A program made the position numbers and the translations under genes. Shown here piece after piece: positions 17,087-25,621 of a DNA stretch of 64,000 nt. The notes below the pieces were generated by a model, which was not told the DNA's origin, made no database searches, and was given only the letters and a program-made list of their open reading frames with translations. Origin of the DNA: JAKVBH01 sp049800955 (GTDB taxonomy: Bacteria; Pseudomonadota; Alphaproteobacteria; Rhodobacterales; Rhodobacteraceae). Each line of letters opens with the position of its first letter. Within the stretch, counting starts at the first letter, position 1. The stretch is from contig NZ_JBNAGA010000002.1 in the NCBI RefSeq assembly GCF_049800955.1, positions 62,001-126,000 on the forward strand, in the 5' to 3' direction.

Positions 17087-17967
17087 AGTTTCACCGCGAA
17101 TTTACGCTCGAGCCGCATGGTGAGGCGAGCAATGGGGTAGCAATAGATAAAGAACATCACCAAGGCGAAGCCGAAGAAGGGCACCAGCAGTTCGGGGTGA
17201 TTGTCCTCGGCTTCCATGGCCTGACGGCTCAGCGTGATGATCTCTTCAATGCCCAGCAAACTGCACAGGGGCGTTGCCATTGTCAGTATCGCATACCAAT
17301 TCATCCAGGGCGGCAGCATGCGCTTGTAGCATTGCGGCAAGATGATCTGCCAAAGGATCTGACGGCGGTTGAAGGCGAGGCTCTCCGCTGCCTCCCATTG
17401 CGCGGTAGGGACCGATTGCACCGCGCCGCGCACCACTTCCGAAATATTGGCCATGACCGGGAGCGACAGCCCAAAGACACCTTTCATCCAGTCGGGTATG
17501 CGGATTGTCGTGCCGAAGATGGTGACTTCGAAGGGCAAGGCCAGCAACACGATAAAGAGCAGGACAAGCCAGGGCGAGTTACGAAAGAGCTGCGTGATGA
17601 ACCACGCGGCATACCGCAGCGGCTTGAGCGGCGAGATTTGTGCGAGCCCCAGCGCCGCGCCTGCAACAGTGCCGATCGCCATGGCGAGCACCGATATCAG
17701 CACGTTGAACAAAAATCCTGACCACAACAGGAAGGGCATCCAGCGCCACAGCGCGCCGAAGGCCTCGCCGGTCGAGTAATTGGATTGCGCATAAGCCAGC
17801 GTCGGCCAGATCACCATCAGCGCCATGAGCGCAAACGGGCTCCACCATGGCAAACTCGCGAGCCAACGGGTGGCGAGATAGCTGTCGGGGGAATGCGCCG
17901 CAACATTGAACGGTTTGAGAACCGCCATGCCTTGCGCGGGCGCATTGAGACCGGGAATGCGCTTCAT
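17083..17967 (-). CDS. Polar amino-acid ABC transporter permease (second)
   Basis: 294-residue inner-membrane permease of the HisMQ family. The N-terminal extension of about 90 residues is longer than in GlnP and resembles AapM/BztC-like proteins. The first hydrophobic segment is near residue 45. The BPD_transp_1 domain runs from about residue 90 to 285, with the EAA loop seen as QWEAAESLAFNRRQILWQII near 205. I chose ATG 17967, which overlaps the preceding permease stop as ATGA; a start at 18201 would extend into that gene. Confidence 0.92.
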   Translation of the reverse strand: MKRIPGLNAPAQGMAVLKPFNVAAHSPDSYLATRWLASLPWWSPFALMALMVIWPTLAYAQSNYSTGEAFGALWRWMPFLLWSGFLFNVLISVLAMAIGTVAGAALGLAQISPLKPLRYAAWFITQLFRNSPWLVLLFIVLLALPFEVTIFGTTIRIPDWMKGVFGLSLPVMANISEVVRGAVQSVPTAQWEAAESLAFNRRQILWQIILPQCYKRMLPPWMNWYAILTMATPLCSLLGIEEIITLSRQAMEAEDNHPELLVPFFGFALVMFFIYCYPIARLTMRLERKFAVKL

Positions 17968-18710
17968 GTGCCGTACCCCGGGATCCGCATGGCTTTTTCC
18001 CACTTGTGCATGCCAAAGACCAAAATCGCCACGAGCCCCACGTAGGAGACAAAGACGAGCAGCATCGTGGGATATTGCGCCGATGGATAATCGTTCCAGA
18101 TCGTGACTGAATGGTAGAGCAACTCGGGCACCGCGATGGCGAAGGCCTGCGTTGTCGTTTTGACCAGATTGACGAGGTTGTTGTTCAGCGCGGGCAAACA
18201 AACCCGGAAGGCCAGAGGCAGCGTCACATAGATGTAGGTTTGCAAGCGGCTGAAGCCTAAGGATTCCGAGGCTTCAATTGTGCTGTTGGGCACGGCTTCT
18301 ATGCCAGCGCGGAAAATCTCGACATTGAAGGCGCCTGCAAAAAAGCTCAGCGATATGATCGCCCATCCAACATTTGAGATGATGGGCTCCACGGTCCAGC
18401 CATCTTCGCCGGGCACCACCGGTGTGAACTGGCCCAGCGCGAAGTAGAAAAACAACAGCTGCACCATGGGCGGCGTATTGCGAAAAAACTGGATGTAGCC
18501 CTGCACCACAGCGCGCGTAATGACCGAGCGCGCGCCTTGCATCCACGCCCCGACCAACCCGATCACAACCGAAAAGATAAGGCACATGACGCTGAGCTTT
18601 ATGGTCATCCAGAGGCCGGCCAGAATCTTGTTCTGTTGGCGCTCTTCATACATCCAGATGAAATTCCAGCGCGGGGCATCCGCCGCCAGCTCTCGGAAGA
18701 ACTCTTCCAT
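17964..18710 (-). CDS. Polar amino-acid ABC transporter permease (first)
   Basis: 248-residue inner-membrane permease of the HisMQ family. The hydrophobic core begins near residue 32 (LAGLWMTIKLSVMCLIFSVV). The family pattern FFRNTPPMVQLLFFYFALG is near 75. The EAA loop, IEASESLGFSRLQTYIYVTL, is near 142. It pairs with the permease at 17083-17967 to form the heterodimeric channel. It is separated from the binding-protein gene by 83 bp containing a strong hairpin. Confidence 0.93.
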   Translation of the reverse strand: MEEFFRELAADAPRWNFIWMYEERQQNKILAGLWMTIKLSVMCLIFSVVIGLVGAWMQGARSVITRAVVQGYIQFFRNTPPMVQLLFFYFALGQFTPVVPGEDGWTVEPIISNVGWAIISLSFFAGAFNVEIFRAGIEAVPNSTIEASESLGFSRLQTYIYVTLPLAFRVCLPALNNNLVNLVKTTTQAFAIAVPELLYHSVTIWNDYPSAQYPTMLLVFVSYVGLVAILVFGMHKWEKAMRIPGYGT

Positions 18711-18736
18711 TCAAGACCTGTTTTCGTAAAAGGGGG

Positions 18737-18767
18737 CCTCCCCCGAACGCATATGGCTCGGGGAAGG
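18737..18767 (-). terminator. Terminator-like hairpin between amino-acid SBP and permease genes
   Basis: CCTCCCCCGA (18737-18746) and TCGGGGAAGG (18758-18767) give a 10-bp stem with one G-U pair and an 11-base loop. On the minus strand it is followed by CCCCCTTTT. It lies 26 bp after the binding-protein stop and 26 bp before the first permease, so it probably attenuates permease expression. Confidence 0.7.
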
Positions 18768-18793
18768 CTTATACTATGGAAAGCGCAGCGGGC

Positions 18794-19630
18794 TTATTCC
18801 GCCAGCCAATCGCTGTAGCGCTCGGCTTTGTCGGCAAGATAGGCCGTGGGCTTGATGCCCCATTTTTCTTCCAGCGCAATCAAGGTACCGCTCTGGTGCC
18901 AGTTGAACTGCATCCCGGACATGAAATTGCCAAAGACGCAGTTTTTCTCCTCGAGAGGAACGGCGAGGGCCCATGGGTTGTCGTCTTCTGAGGCCAGAGG
19001 CATTTCGAACTCATCCCAATTGCCGGACGCCAGATCGGAGCCGATGGAGCTGTCATCATAGACCCAGGCCACGCACTTGCGATCCCGCAGGGCCTGCTTG
19101 GCTTCTGCGTTGCCGGTAAAAGCCATAACCTCTACGTCATAGCGCTCTTCAACGATTTGATTGTAAAACGCGCCCTGCTTGCCGCAGACGGTTTTGCCCG
19201 TCAGGTCTGTCCACTCGGTGAACCCGAGCGCTTTTGGTGACATGACGTTTGTGCCCGAGGTGTAGTAATTCGGGCCGACAATACCCACGATCTCGCGGCG
19301 GTCTGCCCGGTCGGACATGGTGGCGATCATCAGGTCGATCTTGCCTTGCTCGAGAAACTGCATCCGGTTGGACGATTGCACGGCGACCAATTCAAGCTCG
19401 ACACCCATGGCGCGCGCCACATCGGCGGCCATATCGACCTCCATACCAACAATGTTGCCGCTCTCATCGCGGAAACCCCATGGCTTGTAATCGGCCTTGA
19501 CCCCCACCACGATCTTGCCGCGCTCCATGACCGCATTCCAGCGATCGTTCGTGCATGCAGCCGCAAGTGAGCTGGCGGTGACGGCCGTCATGGCCAGCGC
19601 GCTGACCGCCGTTGTCAGTGTCTTTTTCAT
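18794..19630 (-). CDS. Polar amino-acid ABC transporter substrate-binding protein
   Basis: 278-residue periplasmic receptor of SBP family 3. The signal peptide MKKTLTTAVSALAMTAVTAS ends near AAA/CTND. The domain opening is RGKIVVGVKADYKPWGFRDE, followed by GMEVDMAADVARAMGVELEL. That keeps the Asp/Glu region that grips the ligand amino group. The hinge GKTVCGKQGAFYNQIVEE is near residue 145. Two Cys (CTND near 26; KNCVFGN near 240) may form a disulfide. First gene of the ABC operon. The adjacent GcvT-type demethylase suggests an N-methylated amine or amino acid, but this is only contextual. Confidence 0.93.
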   Translation of the reverse strand: MKKTLTTAVSALAMTAVTASSLAAACTNDRWNAVMERGKIVVGVKADYKPWGFRDESGNIVGMEVDMAADVARAMGVELELVAVQSSNRMQFLEQGKIDLMIATMSDRADRREIVGIVGPNYYTSGTNVMSPKALGFTEWTDLTGKTVCGKQGAFYNQIVEERYDVEVMAFTGNAEAKQALRDRKCVAWVYDDSSIGSDLASGNWDEFEMPLASEDDNPWALAVPLEEKNCVFGNFMSGMQFNWHQSGTLIALEEKWGIKPTAYLADKAERYSDWLAE

Positions 19631-20012
19631 CTTTGTTCTCCCATGTTGTTGGCCGGTTATCCCCGGTCCAATGTACCGAATATCGGATGTCGCCCTTCAT
19701 GCGTGGCGCTTCTTGTCTGAGCCTTTGGCCCGTTGATGAGACCCACCATACCGACAATCGCCTCAAAACAAATACTCACGTCGGCATGTGAGGAAAAAAA
19801 CTCCACCTCATGCGCAATTCAGCGGAAAAATTGGCGTCAATTCAGACACTTCCTTTGGGATGGCTTGCGCGCACAACGACGGCCCGCTGCACAAACTCAA
19901 TGCGATCTGAGGCCTGCATCAGCCATCTCACAGGCTGCAATGGCCCCTTGCAACTTGTCTCTCGGCGCGGAAACATCGTCTGATTATCCGCGTTTTGCAT
20001 TGGGGTCATCAT
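19631..20012. other. 382-bp divergent intergenic region
   Basis: Separates the amino-acid SBP gene (minus) from the FAD/GcvT gene (plus), so it must carry both promoters. Local AT-rich tracts lie near 19790-19850, which is unusual for this window. I found no known riboswitch, RNA gene or convincing long inverted repeat, and overlapping reading frames here lack coding character. Confidence 0.6.
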
Positions 20013-22406
20013 ATGTGCGCTCTTCCAAATCATGCCTCCGTTGTTGTGATTGGTGGCGGCATCATGGGCTGTTCGACCCTGTATCATCTGGCCAAGATGG
20101 GTGTCGCAGATGCCATCCTTCTCGAGCACAACCGACTAACCTCCGGGACAACCTGGCACTCTGCCGCGCAAGTCAGGGCCCTGCGCCATTCACGCAATCT
20201 GACCCGGATGATCCAGTATTCCGTCGATCTCTACAGCCAGCTGGAGAAGGAGACCGGGCAATCCGTGGGGTGGATCCAGAAAGGATCGCTGTCCATTGCC
20301 ACGACGCCCGACCGGCTCACACACATCAAGCGGCAAGAAGCGTTGGCCCATGCCTATGGCATTGACGCGCGCTCCATCAGCGCAGGCGAGGCCCAGGAGC
20401 GCTGGCCCTTGATGAATGCTGCTGATGTCCTGGGCGCGGTCTGGTCGCCGGATGACGGGCGCGTGTCTCCGTCTGACGTGTGTGCGGCTTTGGTCAAATC
20501 CGCCAGGGGCCTTGGCGCGCGGATTTTCGAGCATACAGGTGTGACAGGCATTTTGACGAAGAACGGCCGTGTCACCGGCGTCGAGACTAATCAGGGCACG
20601 GTCATGTGCGACGCGATTGCGCTTTGTGCCGGCCTATGGTCGCGCGCGCTGGGAGCAATGGCCGGCGCTCGGGTTCCTGCGCTGGCCTGTGAACATTTCT
20701 ACCTGTTGACCAAACCCATCGATGGCATTTCCGGCAATATGCCCACGCTCAGCGACCACGACAGCCATCTCTACATCCGCGATGACAGTGGCGGGCTATT
20801 GGTGGGTTGTTTTGAGCCCATGGGCAAACCCATTGCTCCGGAGGTTTTGGGCGAGAATTTCGAGTTTGGTCTGTTGCCGGAGGATTGGGATCATTTCGAG
20901 CCCATGATGCGCCTCGCCCTGCACCGCTTGCCCGCGCTGGAGACCGCCGAGGTCAAGATGCTGTTGAACGGGCCCGAGAGTTTTACGCCCGATGGCAGCT
21001 TCATGTTGGGCGAAACGGCAGAAACGCGCGGACTTTTTCTTGGGTGCGGGATGAACTCGGTTGGCATGGCCTCGGGCGGCGGCGCGGGAATGAACCTGGC
21101 GCATTGTATTGTGCACGGGCACACAGCCTATGACCTGACCGAGGCTGACGCCAAGAGATTTGCCCCGATCTACAATTCACTTGAGCACCTGATGGCCCGG
21201 GCGCCTGAAATCCTCGGCACACACTACGACATTGCCTACCCCGGCAAACAACTGCGCACTGCACGTCATCTGCGGCAGCTGCCGCTGCACGCGGAACATG
21301 AAAACGCAGGCGCGCATTTCGGACCGACATATGGTTGGGAGCGCCCCCTTTATTTTGGCAAGGCCGCAGAACCAAAGCTGAGGTTTGATCGCCCGGACTG
21401 GTTTGAAAACGTCGCAAGCGAAGTGCGCGCTGCACATGAACGGGCCGCGATCTTTGACGCGTCCAGCTTTGGAAAAATCGAGGTGTCAGGCCCCGATGCG
21501 GAGGCCTTCCTGCTGCAGAGCTGTGCGGGCCATATGGGCCGCAAACCGGGCTCTGTGATCTACAGCGCGGTATTGAATGACCGCGGCACTTACGAGAGCG
21601 ACATCACCGCGCAGCGCATCGCGCAAGACCATTACCGCCTCTTTGTCGGCACCAATGCCATCGCCCGCGATCTGGCGTGGTTCGCCCGTGCCTCCGAAGG
21701 GTTTGACGTCGCTTTGGAAGACAGTACCGAGAAATATGCCGTCTTGGCGCTGATGGGCCCGCACGCCGCGCACATTGTTGCGGAATGTGGTGCGCCGGAG
21801 CTGAGTGAGCTGCGGTATTTCGAAGTAGGTCCCGCCCATATCGCGGGAAAACATGTGCGCGCTGCGCGGATGTCCTACGTGGGCGAAGCCGGGTGGGAAA
21901 TCACTTGCTTGAGTGAGAACGCTCCCGCGATCTACGCCGCCTTGAGCACGGCGGGCGCTCAGCCTGCAGGTCTTTTTGCACAAACCTCCATGCGGATCGA
22001 AAAGGGCTTTTGCGCCATGGGCCATGAGCTCGATGGCGATGTCAGCCCCATTGAGGCAGGCCTCGACTTTGCCACGCGCAAGACCGGCGCGTTCACAGGC
22101 TATGAGGCCCTAAAAGAACGGTATGCGGCGGGCGCGCGCTGTCAGGTCCTCTCATTGATATTGGACGACGAAAGCGCCAACCCTTTGGGCCATGAGCCGA
22201 TCTATCAAGGCTCACACCTGATCGGGCAGACATCGTCCTGCGCCTTTGGTCACCGCATTGGCAAACCAATCGCCCTTGGTCATTGCACCGTTCCCCTTGA
22301 GACAGGCGCACGCGTCCAGATTGATATCGCGCGGCAACTCCATGAAGCGACGGTAACGCGTGGCCCGGTGTTTGACCCAGCCGGCCTGCGCATGCGCGAA
22401 CGCTGA
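20013..22406 (+). CDS. Two-domain FAD oxidoreductase/GcvT-type demethylase (dimethylglycine/sarcosine dehydrogenase-like)
   Basis: 797-residue fusion. The N-terminal DAO/glycine-oxidase-type FAD domain covers about residues 8-370. It contains the dinucleotide fold VVVIGGGIMGCSTLYHLAKM, the TSGTTWHSAAQVRALR stretch typical of covalently flavinylated dimethylglycine/sarcosine dehydrogenases, and a C-terminal GCGMNSVGMASGGGAG. A linker (FAO_M type, to about 430) follows. The GcvT aminomethyltransferase domain from about 430 to 790 has FDASSFGKIEVSGPDAEAFL and MSYVGEAGWEI. Such enzymes oxidise N-methyl groups and pass the one-carbon unit to tetrahydrofolate. ATG 20013 is chosen over an upstream TTG. 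No electron-transfer partner or folate gene is adjacent. Confidence 0.9.
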   Translation: MCALPNHASVVVIGGGIMGCSTLYHLAKMGVADAILLEHNRLTSGTTWHSAAQVRALRHSRNLTRMIQYSVDLYSQLEKETGQSVGWIQKGSLSIATTPDRLTHIKRQEALAHAYGIDARSISAGEAQERWPLMNAADVLGAVWSPDDGRVSPSDVCAALVKSARGLGARIFEHTGVTGILTKNGRVTGVETNQGTVMCDAIALCAGLWSRALGAMAGARVPALACEHFYLLTKPIDGISGNMPTLSDHDSHLYIRDDSGGLLVGCFEPMGKPIAPEVLGENFEFGLLPEDWDHFEPMMRLALHRLPALETAEVKMLLNGPESFTPDGSFMLGETAETRGLFLGCGMNSVGMASGGGAGMNLAHCIVHGHTAYDLTEADAKRFAPIYNSLEHLMARAPEILGTHYDIAYPGKQLRTARHLRQLPLHAEHENAGAHFGPTYGWERPLYFGKAAEPKLRFDRPDWFENVASEVRAAHERAAIFDASSFGKIEVSGPDAEAFLLQSCAGHMGRKPGSVIYSAVLNDRGTYESDITAQRIAQDHYRLFVGTNAIARDLAWFARASEGFDVALEDSTEKYAVLALMGPHAAHIVAECGAPELSELRYFEVGPAHIAGKHVRAARMSYVGEAGWEITCLSENAPAIYAALSTAGAQPAGLFAQTSMRIEKGFCAMGHELDGDVSPIEAGLDFATRKTGAFTGYEALKERYAAGARCQVLSLILDDESANPLGHEPIYQGSHLIGQTSSCAFGHRIGKPIALGHCTVPLETGARVQIDIARQLHEATVTRGPVFDPAGLRMRER

Positions 22407-22434
22407 CAAATGTCGTCTCGCAGGGTCTTGGGGC

Positions 22435-22839
22435 TCAGGTTTCGGACACTGTCGCGATCGACGTCTCGGACAGTTTTTGAACGAGGCTCTCCTCGATCTC
22501 CTCCAGAACATGGGCTACACGTCGTTGCAACGCAAGTTCGACAGAACACGAGGGAGGATCCGTTTCCTCAGACGTGGCGATCATGCGTTCATCCAGCGCG
22601 AGGTAAACATCCGCCAACGTGATGTCCCTTGCATCGCGCGCCAACCGCCAACCACCGGCATGCCCTTTTTCCGAGCTGAGCATCCCCGCCTCACGCAAAC
22701 GGCCCAGAACCCTGCGCACCACGACAGGGTTGGTCCCCGCGTGTTCGGCGATTTCGGCGGAGGTGCGCATGCGATCGGGGTCGCTTGCCATGTGGCTGAG
22801 CGTATGCAGGGCGAGGAACAGGCGACTATTGCGCTTCAT
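22435..22839 (-). CDS. Rrf2-family transcriptional regulator
   Basis: 134-residue winged helix-turn-helix regulator. The recognition region is TSAEIAEHAGTNPVVVRRVL and the wing is GMLSSEKGHAGGWRLARD, both diagnostic of Rrf2 proteins. Only one Cys (PPSCSVE, near residue 99) is present, so it lacks the three-Cys set that holds an Fe-S cluster in IscR and NsrR. It looks like the YwnA/YwgB branch. ATG 22848 is an alternative start three codons earlier; neither has ideally spaced GGAG. It is convergent with the GcvT-type gene and divergent from the DUF6525/ABC operon, which it may control. Confidence 0.9.
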   Translation of the reverse strand: MKRNSRLFLALHTLSHMASDPDRMRTSAEIAEHAGTNPVVVRRVLGRLREAGMLSSEKGHAGGWRLARDARDITLADVYLALDERMIATSEETDPPSCSVELALQRRVAHVLEEIEESLVQKLSETSIATVSET

Positions 22840-23113
22840 CTGCGACATTTCTCCGCGAGGCCATCATATGTAACAATTTGTGTTGCATTCATCTAGTAAC
22901 TGCGCAAGTTGCGTGACATATAGACTACCTTCGGACATTACCCATGCCAGATATACGCCTCCCCGTCACGGCCCTTTCCGGGCTGCTCGGGCCCGGAACC
23001 ACGACAGGACGACACCACACAACGCCCTCACATATTCCTCTGCCCTATTCGTCTGCAAAACGCCGCAGCATCAGGCCTGCGACAACGAAACCCAGCACAT
23101 CGGTTGCCCCGAC

Positions 23114-23395
23114 ATGGGCCACGTGAACCGGAACCTCGGGCAATCCACTCTGCGCCGCACCCGTCGCGCAGGCGATCCAATGGCCACCTATGATCGGCTA
23201 CCCCGCCCCCTGCGCGTTTGGCTGTCACACGCCGCCCTGCCCTGGTCTCCCGCATCTGCGCAGCGCATCTGGACGAAGTCCCGCGCCAAAGGCTTGTCAC
23301 CCGAAGAGGCTCTTGCCTCGCTTAACAAAGCCGAAACCCGCATGCTTTCGCGGGATCAGCACGCCACCTGTTTCAAACTCAACGCGTCGACCTGA
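23114..23395 (+). CDS. DUF6525 family small protein
   Basis: 93-residue basic protein with the run RRTRRAGDPMATYDRLPRPL, then RVWLSHAALPWSPASAQRIW. I recognise these from short Rhodobacterales proteins grouped as DUF6525. No signal peptide or membrane segment is seen and its function is unknown. I chose ATG 23114 because the sequence upstream in this frame loses coding character. It ends 10 bp before the SBP start, so it may be the first gene of the ABC operon. The 265 bp between it and the Rrf2 gene hold the divergent promoters and nothing else I recognise. Confidence 0.65.
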   Translation: MGHVNRNLGQSTLRRTRRAGDPMATYDRLPRPLRVWLSHAALPWSPASAQRIWTKSRAKGLSPEEALASLNKAETRMLSRDQHATCFKLNAST

Positions 23396-23405
23396 AGGAA
23401 ACCCC

Positions 23406-24941
23406 ATGTCGTTCATTTCACGGCTTGCCCTGACCGCTACATTTTCCGCTGCTCTGAGCCTGAGCACTGCACTTCCCGCTGCGGCACAGGAGGGCAGTTT
23501 GACCATCGCCGTTGGCTTTGGTCCAACCGCCGAAATCCCCGACCCGTGGGCGGGCTATAACGGCTGGATGTCGAACCAGACCGGCGTCACAGAGACATTG
23601 ATGGGCATCGATTATGATCTCAATCTCTACCCACGTCTGGCCGAGAGCATCGATCAAACCGCGCCCATGACATGGCGCGTGACCTTGCGCTCTGGCCTGA
23701 CCTTTCACGATGGCTCACCTGTCACTGCACAGGCCGTGATCAATGCGATCTCGGCCATCTCCGATGAGGCGCATCCGGGCCACAATACGCGCATCGCAAA
23801 GCTTCTGGATCTCGCCGGCATGTCCGCCGACGGGGAGCAGGCAGTGATCTTTGAGACGAATACGCCAAACGCGGCCTTCCCATGGTCCCTGTCTGAGCCC
23901 GGCATCGCGATCCTTGGGCAACCGTCTGAGGCCTATCCCATCAATGCCACCGGGCCTTATGTCTTCAAGGAAGCCGTGCCCGAGCAATTGTACCGCGCAG
24001 AAGCCAACCCCGACTATCGCCTTGGAACACCTGGGCTCGAGGAAGTTCGCGTTGTTGTCGCTGGCGACCCCGCCACGGCCGCGCTGGCCTTTGAGGCTGG
24101 TGAAGTCGATATGGTAATCAATTACCCCGAGACGGACTTCGCCCGCATACAGGAAACCGGCGCACAGGGCTTTGTCGCCCCCACGGCGCGGCTCTATTTC
24201 TTCACGGTGAATGCAGCCAGCGGTCCGATGGCCAATCCGCTCATCCGCAAGGCTGTATCCATGGCGATTGACCGTCAGGGCGTGGTGGACGCTGTCCTCT
24301 CGGGCGTGGGCGGCGTTCCGGCCGAGACGATCTTTCCCGAAGGCAAAGGCTGGGCCGCAGATATCTCCATCCCCTACGATCCCGCACAGGCTGAGGCCTT
24401 GCTCACAGAGGCAGGCGCGGTCAAGCAAAGCGGGCGTTGGATGCTCGACGGAGAACCGCTGGAGATCAATATCGTGAGCTATTCCTCGCGCGCCGCGCTC
24501 CCGCCCACAGCCGAGCTGACGCAGGCCTTTCTGTCGGCCATCGGGATCACGGCCAATGTGCGGCTAGGTGAATGGGGCGCCAGCAATGATGCCATCGCCG
24601 CAGGCGAAGCCGATATGTTTCTGCAAGCCTGGGTGACGACTCCTCAAGGGGACCCGGGCGCTGTTCTGGAAACGTTGCTGAAGTCCGATGGCAGCTCAAA
24701 TTCCGGTCGCTATGCAAATCCTGAACTGGATGCACTGCTGGATCAAGGGCGGTTGACCTTCGAGCAATCCAAGCGCGAAGCAATCTATGATGAGGTGCAA
24801 GCACTTATCGCAGAGGATGCCGCTTTGATCCCGGTGTTCCATGTCGCGCAGACCAACGTCGCAAAAGCAGGATTGACAGGCTACGCAGTCCATCCGACGG
24901 AAACCTACTGGATCACACACGAGACGAAATTCACTGAATGA
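23406..24941 (+). CDS. ABC transporter substrate-binding protein, family 5 (nickel/peptide class)
   Basis: 511-residue periplasmic receptor. Signal peptide LALTATFSAALSLSTALPAA ends at AQEG. SBP_bac_5 features are FGPTAEIPDPWAGYNGWMSN, PRLAESIDQ, the segment WRVTLRSGLTFHDGSPVTAQ and GPYVFKE near residue 190. IRKAVSMAIDRQGVVD is near 281. It resembles NikA-like rather than DppA-like proteins in its short insert regions, but substrate (nickel chelate, peptide or opine) is unproven. ATG 23406 has AAGGAAA upstream. The ATPase gene follows with a 4-bp overlap. Confidence 0.9.
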   Translation: MSFISRLALTATFSAALSLSTALPAAAQEGSLTIAVGFGPTAEIPDPWAGYNGWMSNQTGVTETLMGIDYDLNLYPRLAESIDQTAPMTWRVTLRSGLTFHDGSPVTAQAVINAISAISDEAHPGHNTRIAKLLDLAGMSADGEQAVIFETNTPNAAFPWSLSEPGIAILGQPSEAYPINATGPYVFKEAVPEQLYRAEANPDYRLGTPGLEEVRVVVAGDPATAALAFEAGEVDMVINYPETDFARIQETGAQGFVAPTARLYFFTVNAASGPMANPLIRKAVSMAIDRQGVVDAVLSGVGGVPAETIFPEGKGWAADISIPYDPAQAEALLTEAGAVKQSGRWMLDGEPLEINIVSYSSRAALPPTAELTQAFLSAIGITANVRLGEWGASNDAIAAGEADMFLQAWVTTPQGDPGAVLETLLKSDGSSNSGRYANPELDALLDQGRLTFEQSKREAIYDEVQALIAEDAALIPVFHVAQTNVAKAGLTGYAVHPTETYWITHETKFTE

Positions 24942-25621
24942 CACTGAAACTTTCCGGCTTGAGCGCTGTGCGCGCGGGCCGGACCATCCTTCACCCCACG
25001 TCTCTTGAAATCGAGCCAGGTGCACGCATCGGGCTCGTTGGGTGTTCCGGATCCGGCAAGTCGACCTTGAGCCACGCATTGGTCGACGCCCTTCGCGATC
25101 AGGGGCGCAAAGTGGCGCTGGTCCCGCAGAGCCCGGACGAAGCCCTGGACTCATTGCGCAGCATGGCGTTTCACTGGCGCGAAGCCGAACGCGGGCTGGG
25201 CCTGCAACCCGGCGCCGCGGATCAGGGCGCGCTCTTTGAAGCACTGAAAATACGCGGCGGCGATCTGCGCAGCCGCCCCTGGGGCTGGAGCCGCGGGATG
25301 CAGCAGCGCTTTGTCATCGCCATGGCATTGATCGGCAAGCCTGATCTGATTGTCCTCGATGAACCCACATCCGCGCTGGATCCCATTGTGGCTGCCGCCA
25401 CGATGGATTTGCTCGACGCGCATCTCGCGGCAACCCGTGTTGCCATGGTGCTGGTCACCCATGATCTGGGCCTCGCGGCCCGGCGGGTCTCGCGGCTCAT
25501 GGTGATGCACGAGGGCCGCATCGTGGAAGACGCCGCGACCTTAGACATCCTTGAACGTCCGCAAACCGAGGCCGCCCAAGCCCTGTCGGCCCATCGCAAC
25601 TGGATGTCCTTGCCATGTTGA
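24938..25621 (+). CDS. ABC transporter ATP-binding protein (NikD/DppD class)
   Basis: 227-residue ATPase, shorter than the ~320 residues of DppD/OppD because the C-terminal oligopeptide/Fe-S-type extension is missing. Walker A is GCSGSGKSTLSHALV near residue 35. Walker B is LIVLDEPTSALDPI near 145 and the H-loop is LVTHDLGLAARRV near 180. The signature position reads WGWSRGMQQRFVIAMAL, so the usual LSGGQ is replaced by WSRGM. It overlaps the SBP gene by 4 bp and the second ATPase by 7 bp. Confidence 0.9.
   Translation: MTLKLSGLSAVRAGRTILHPTSLEIEPGARIGLVGCSGSGKSTLSHALVDALRDQGRKVALVPQSPDEALDSLRSMAFHWREAERGLGLQPGAADQGALFEALKIRGGDLRSRPWGWSRGMQQRFVIAMALIGKPDLIVLDEPTSALDPIVAAATMDLLDAHLAATRVAMVLVTHDLGLAARRVSRLMVMHEGRIVEDAATLDILERPQTEAAQALSAHRNWMSLPC

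Noticed and set aside
23028..23300. Minus-strand reading with a hydrophobic tail (near 23037-23180) overlapping the DUF6525 gene
   Set aside because: A short stretch looked like the end of a membrane protein, but an in-frame stop lies close upstream and it is antisense to DUF6525, so it is more likely chance.
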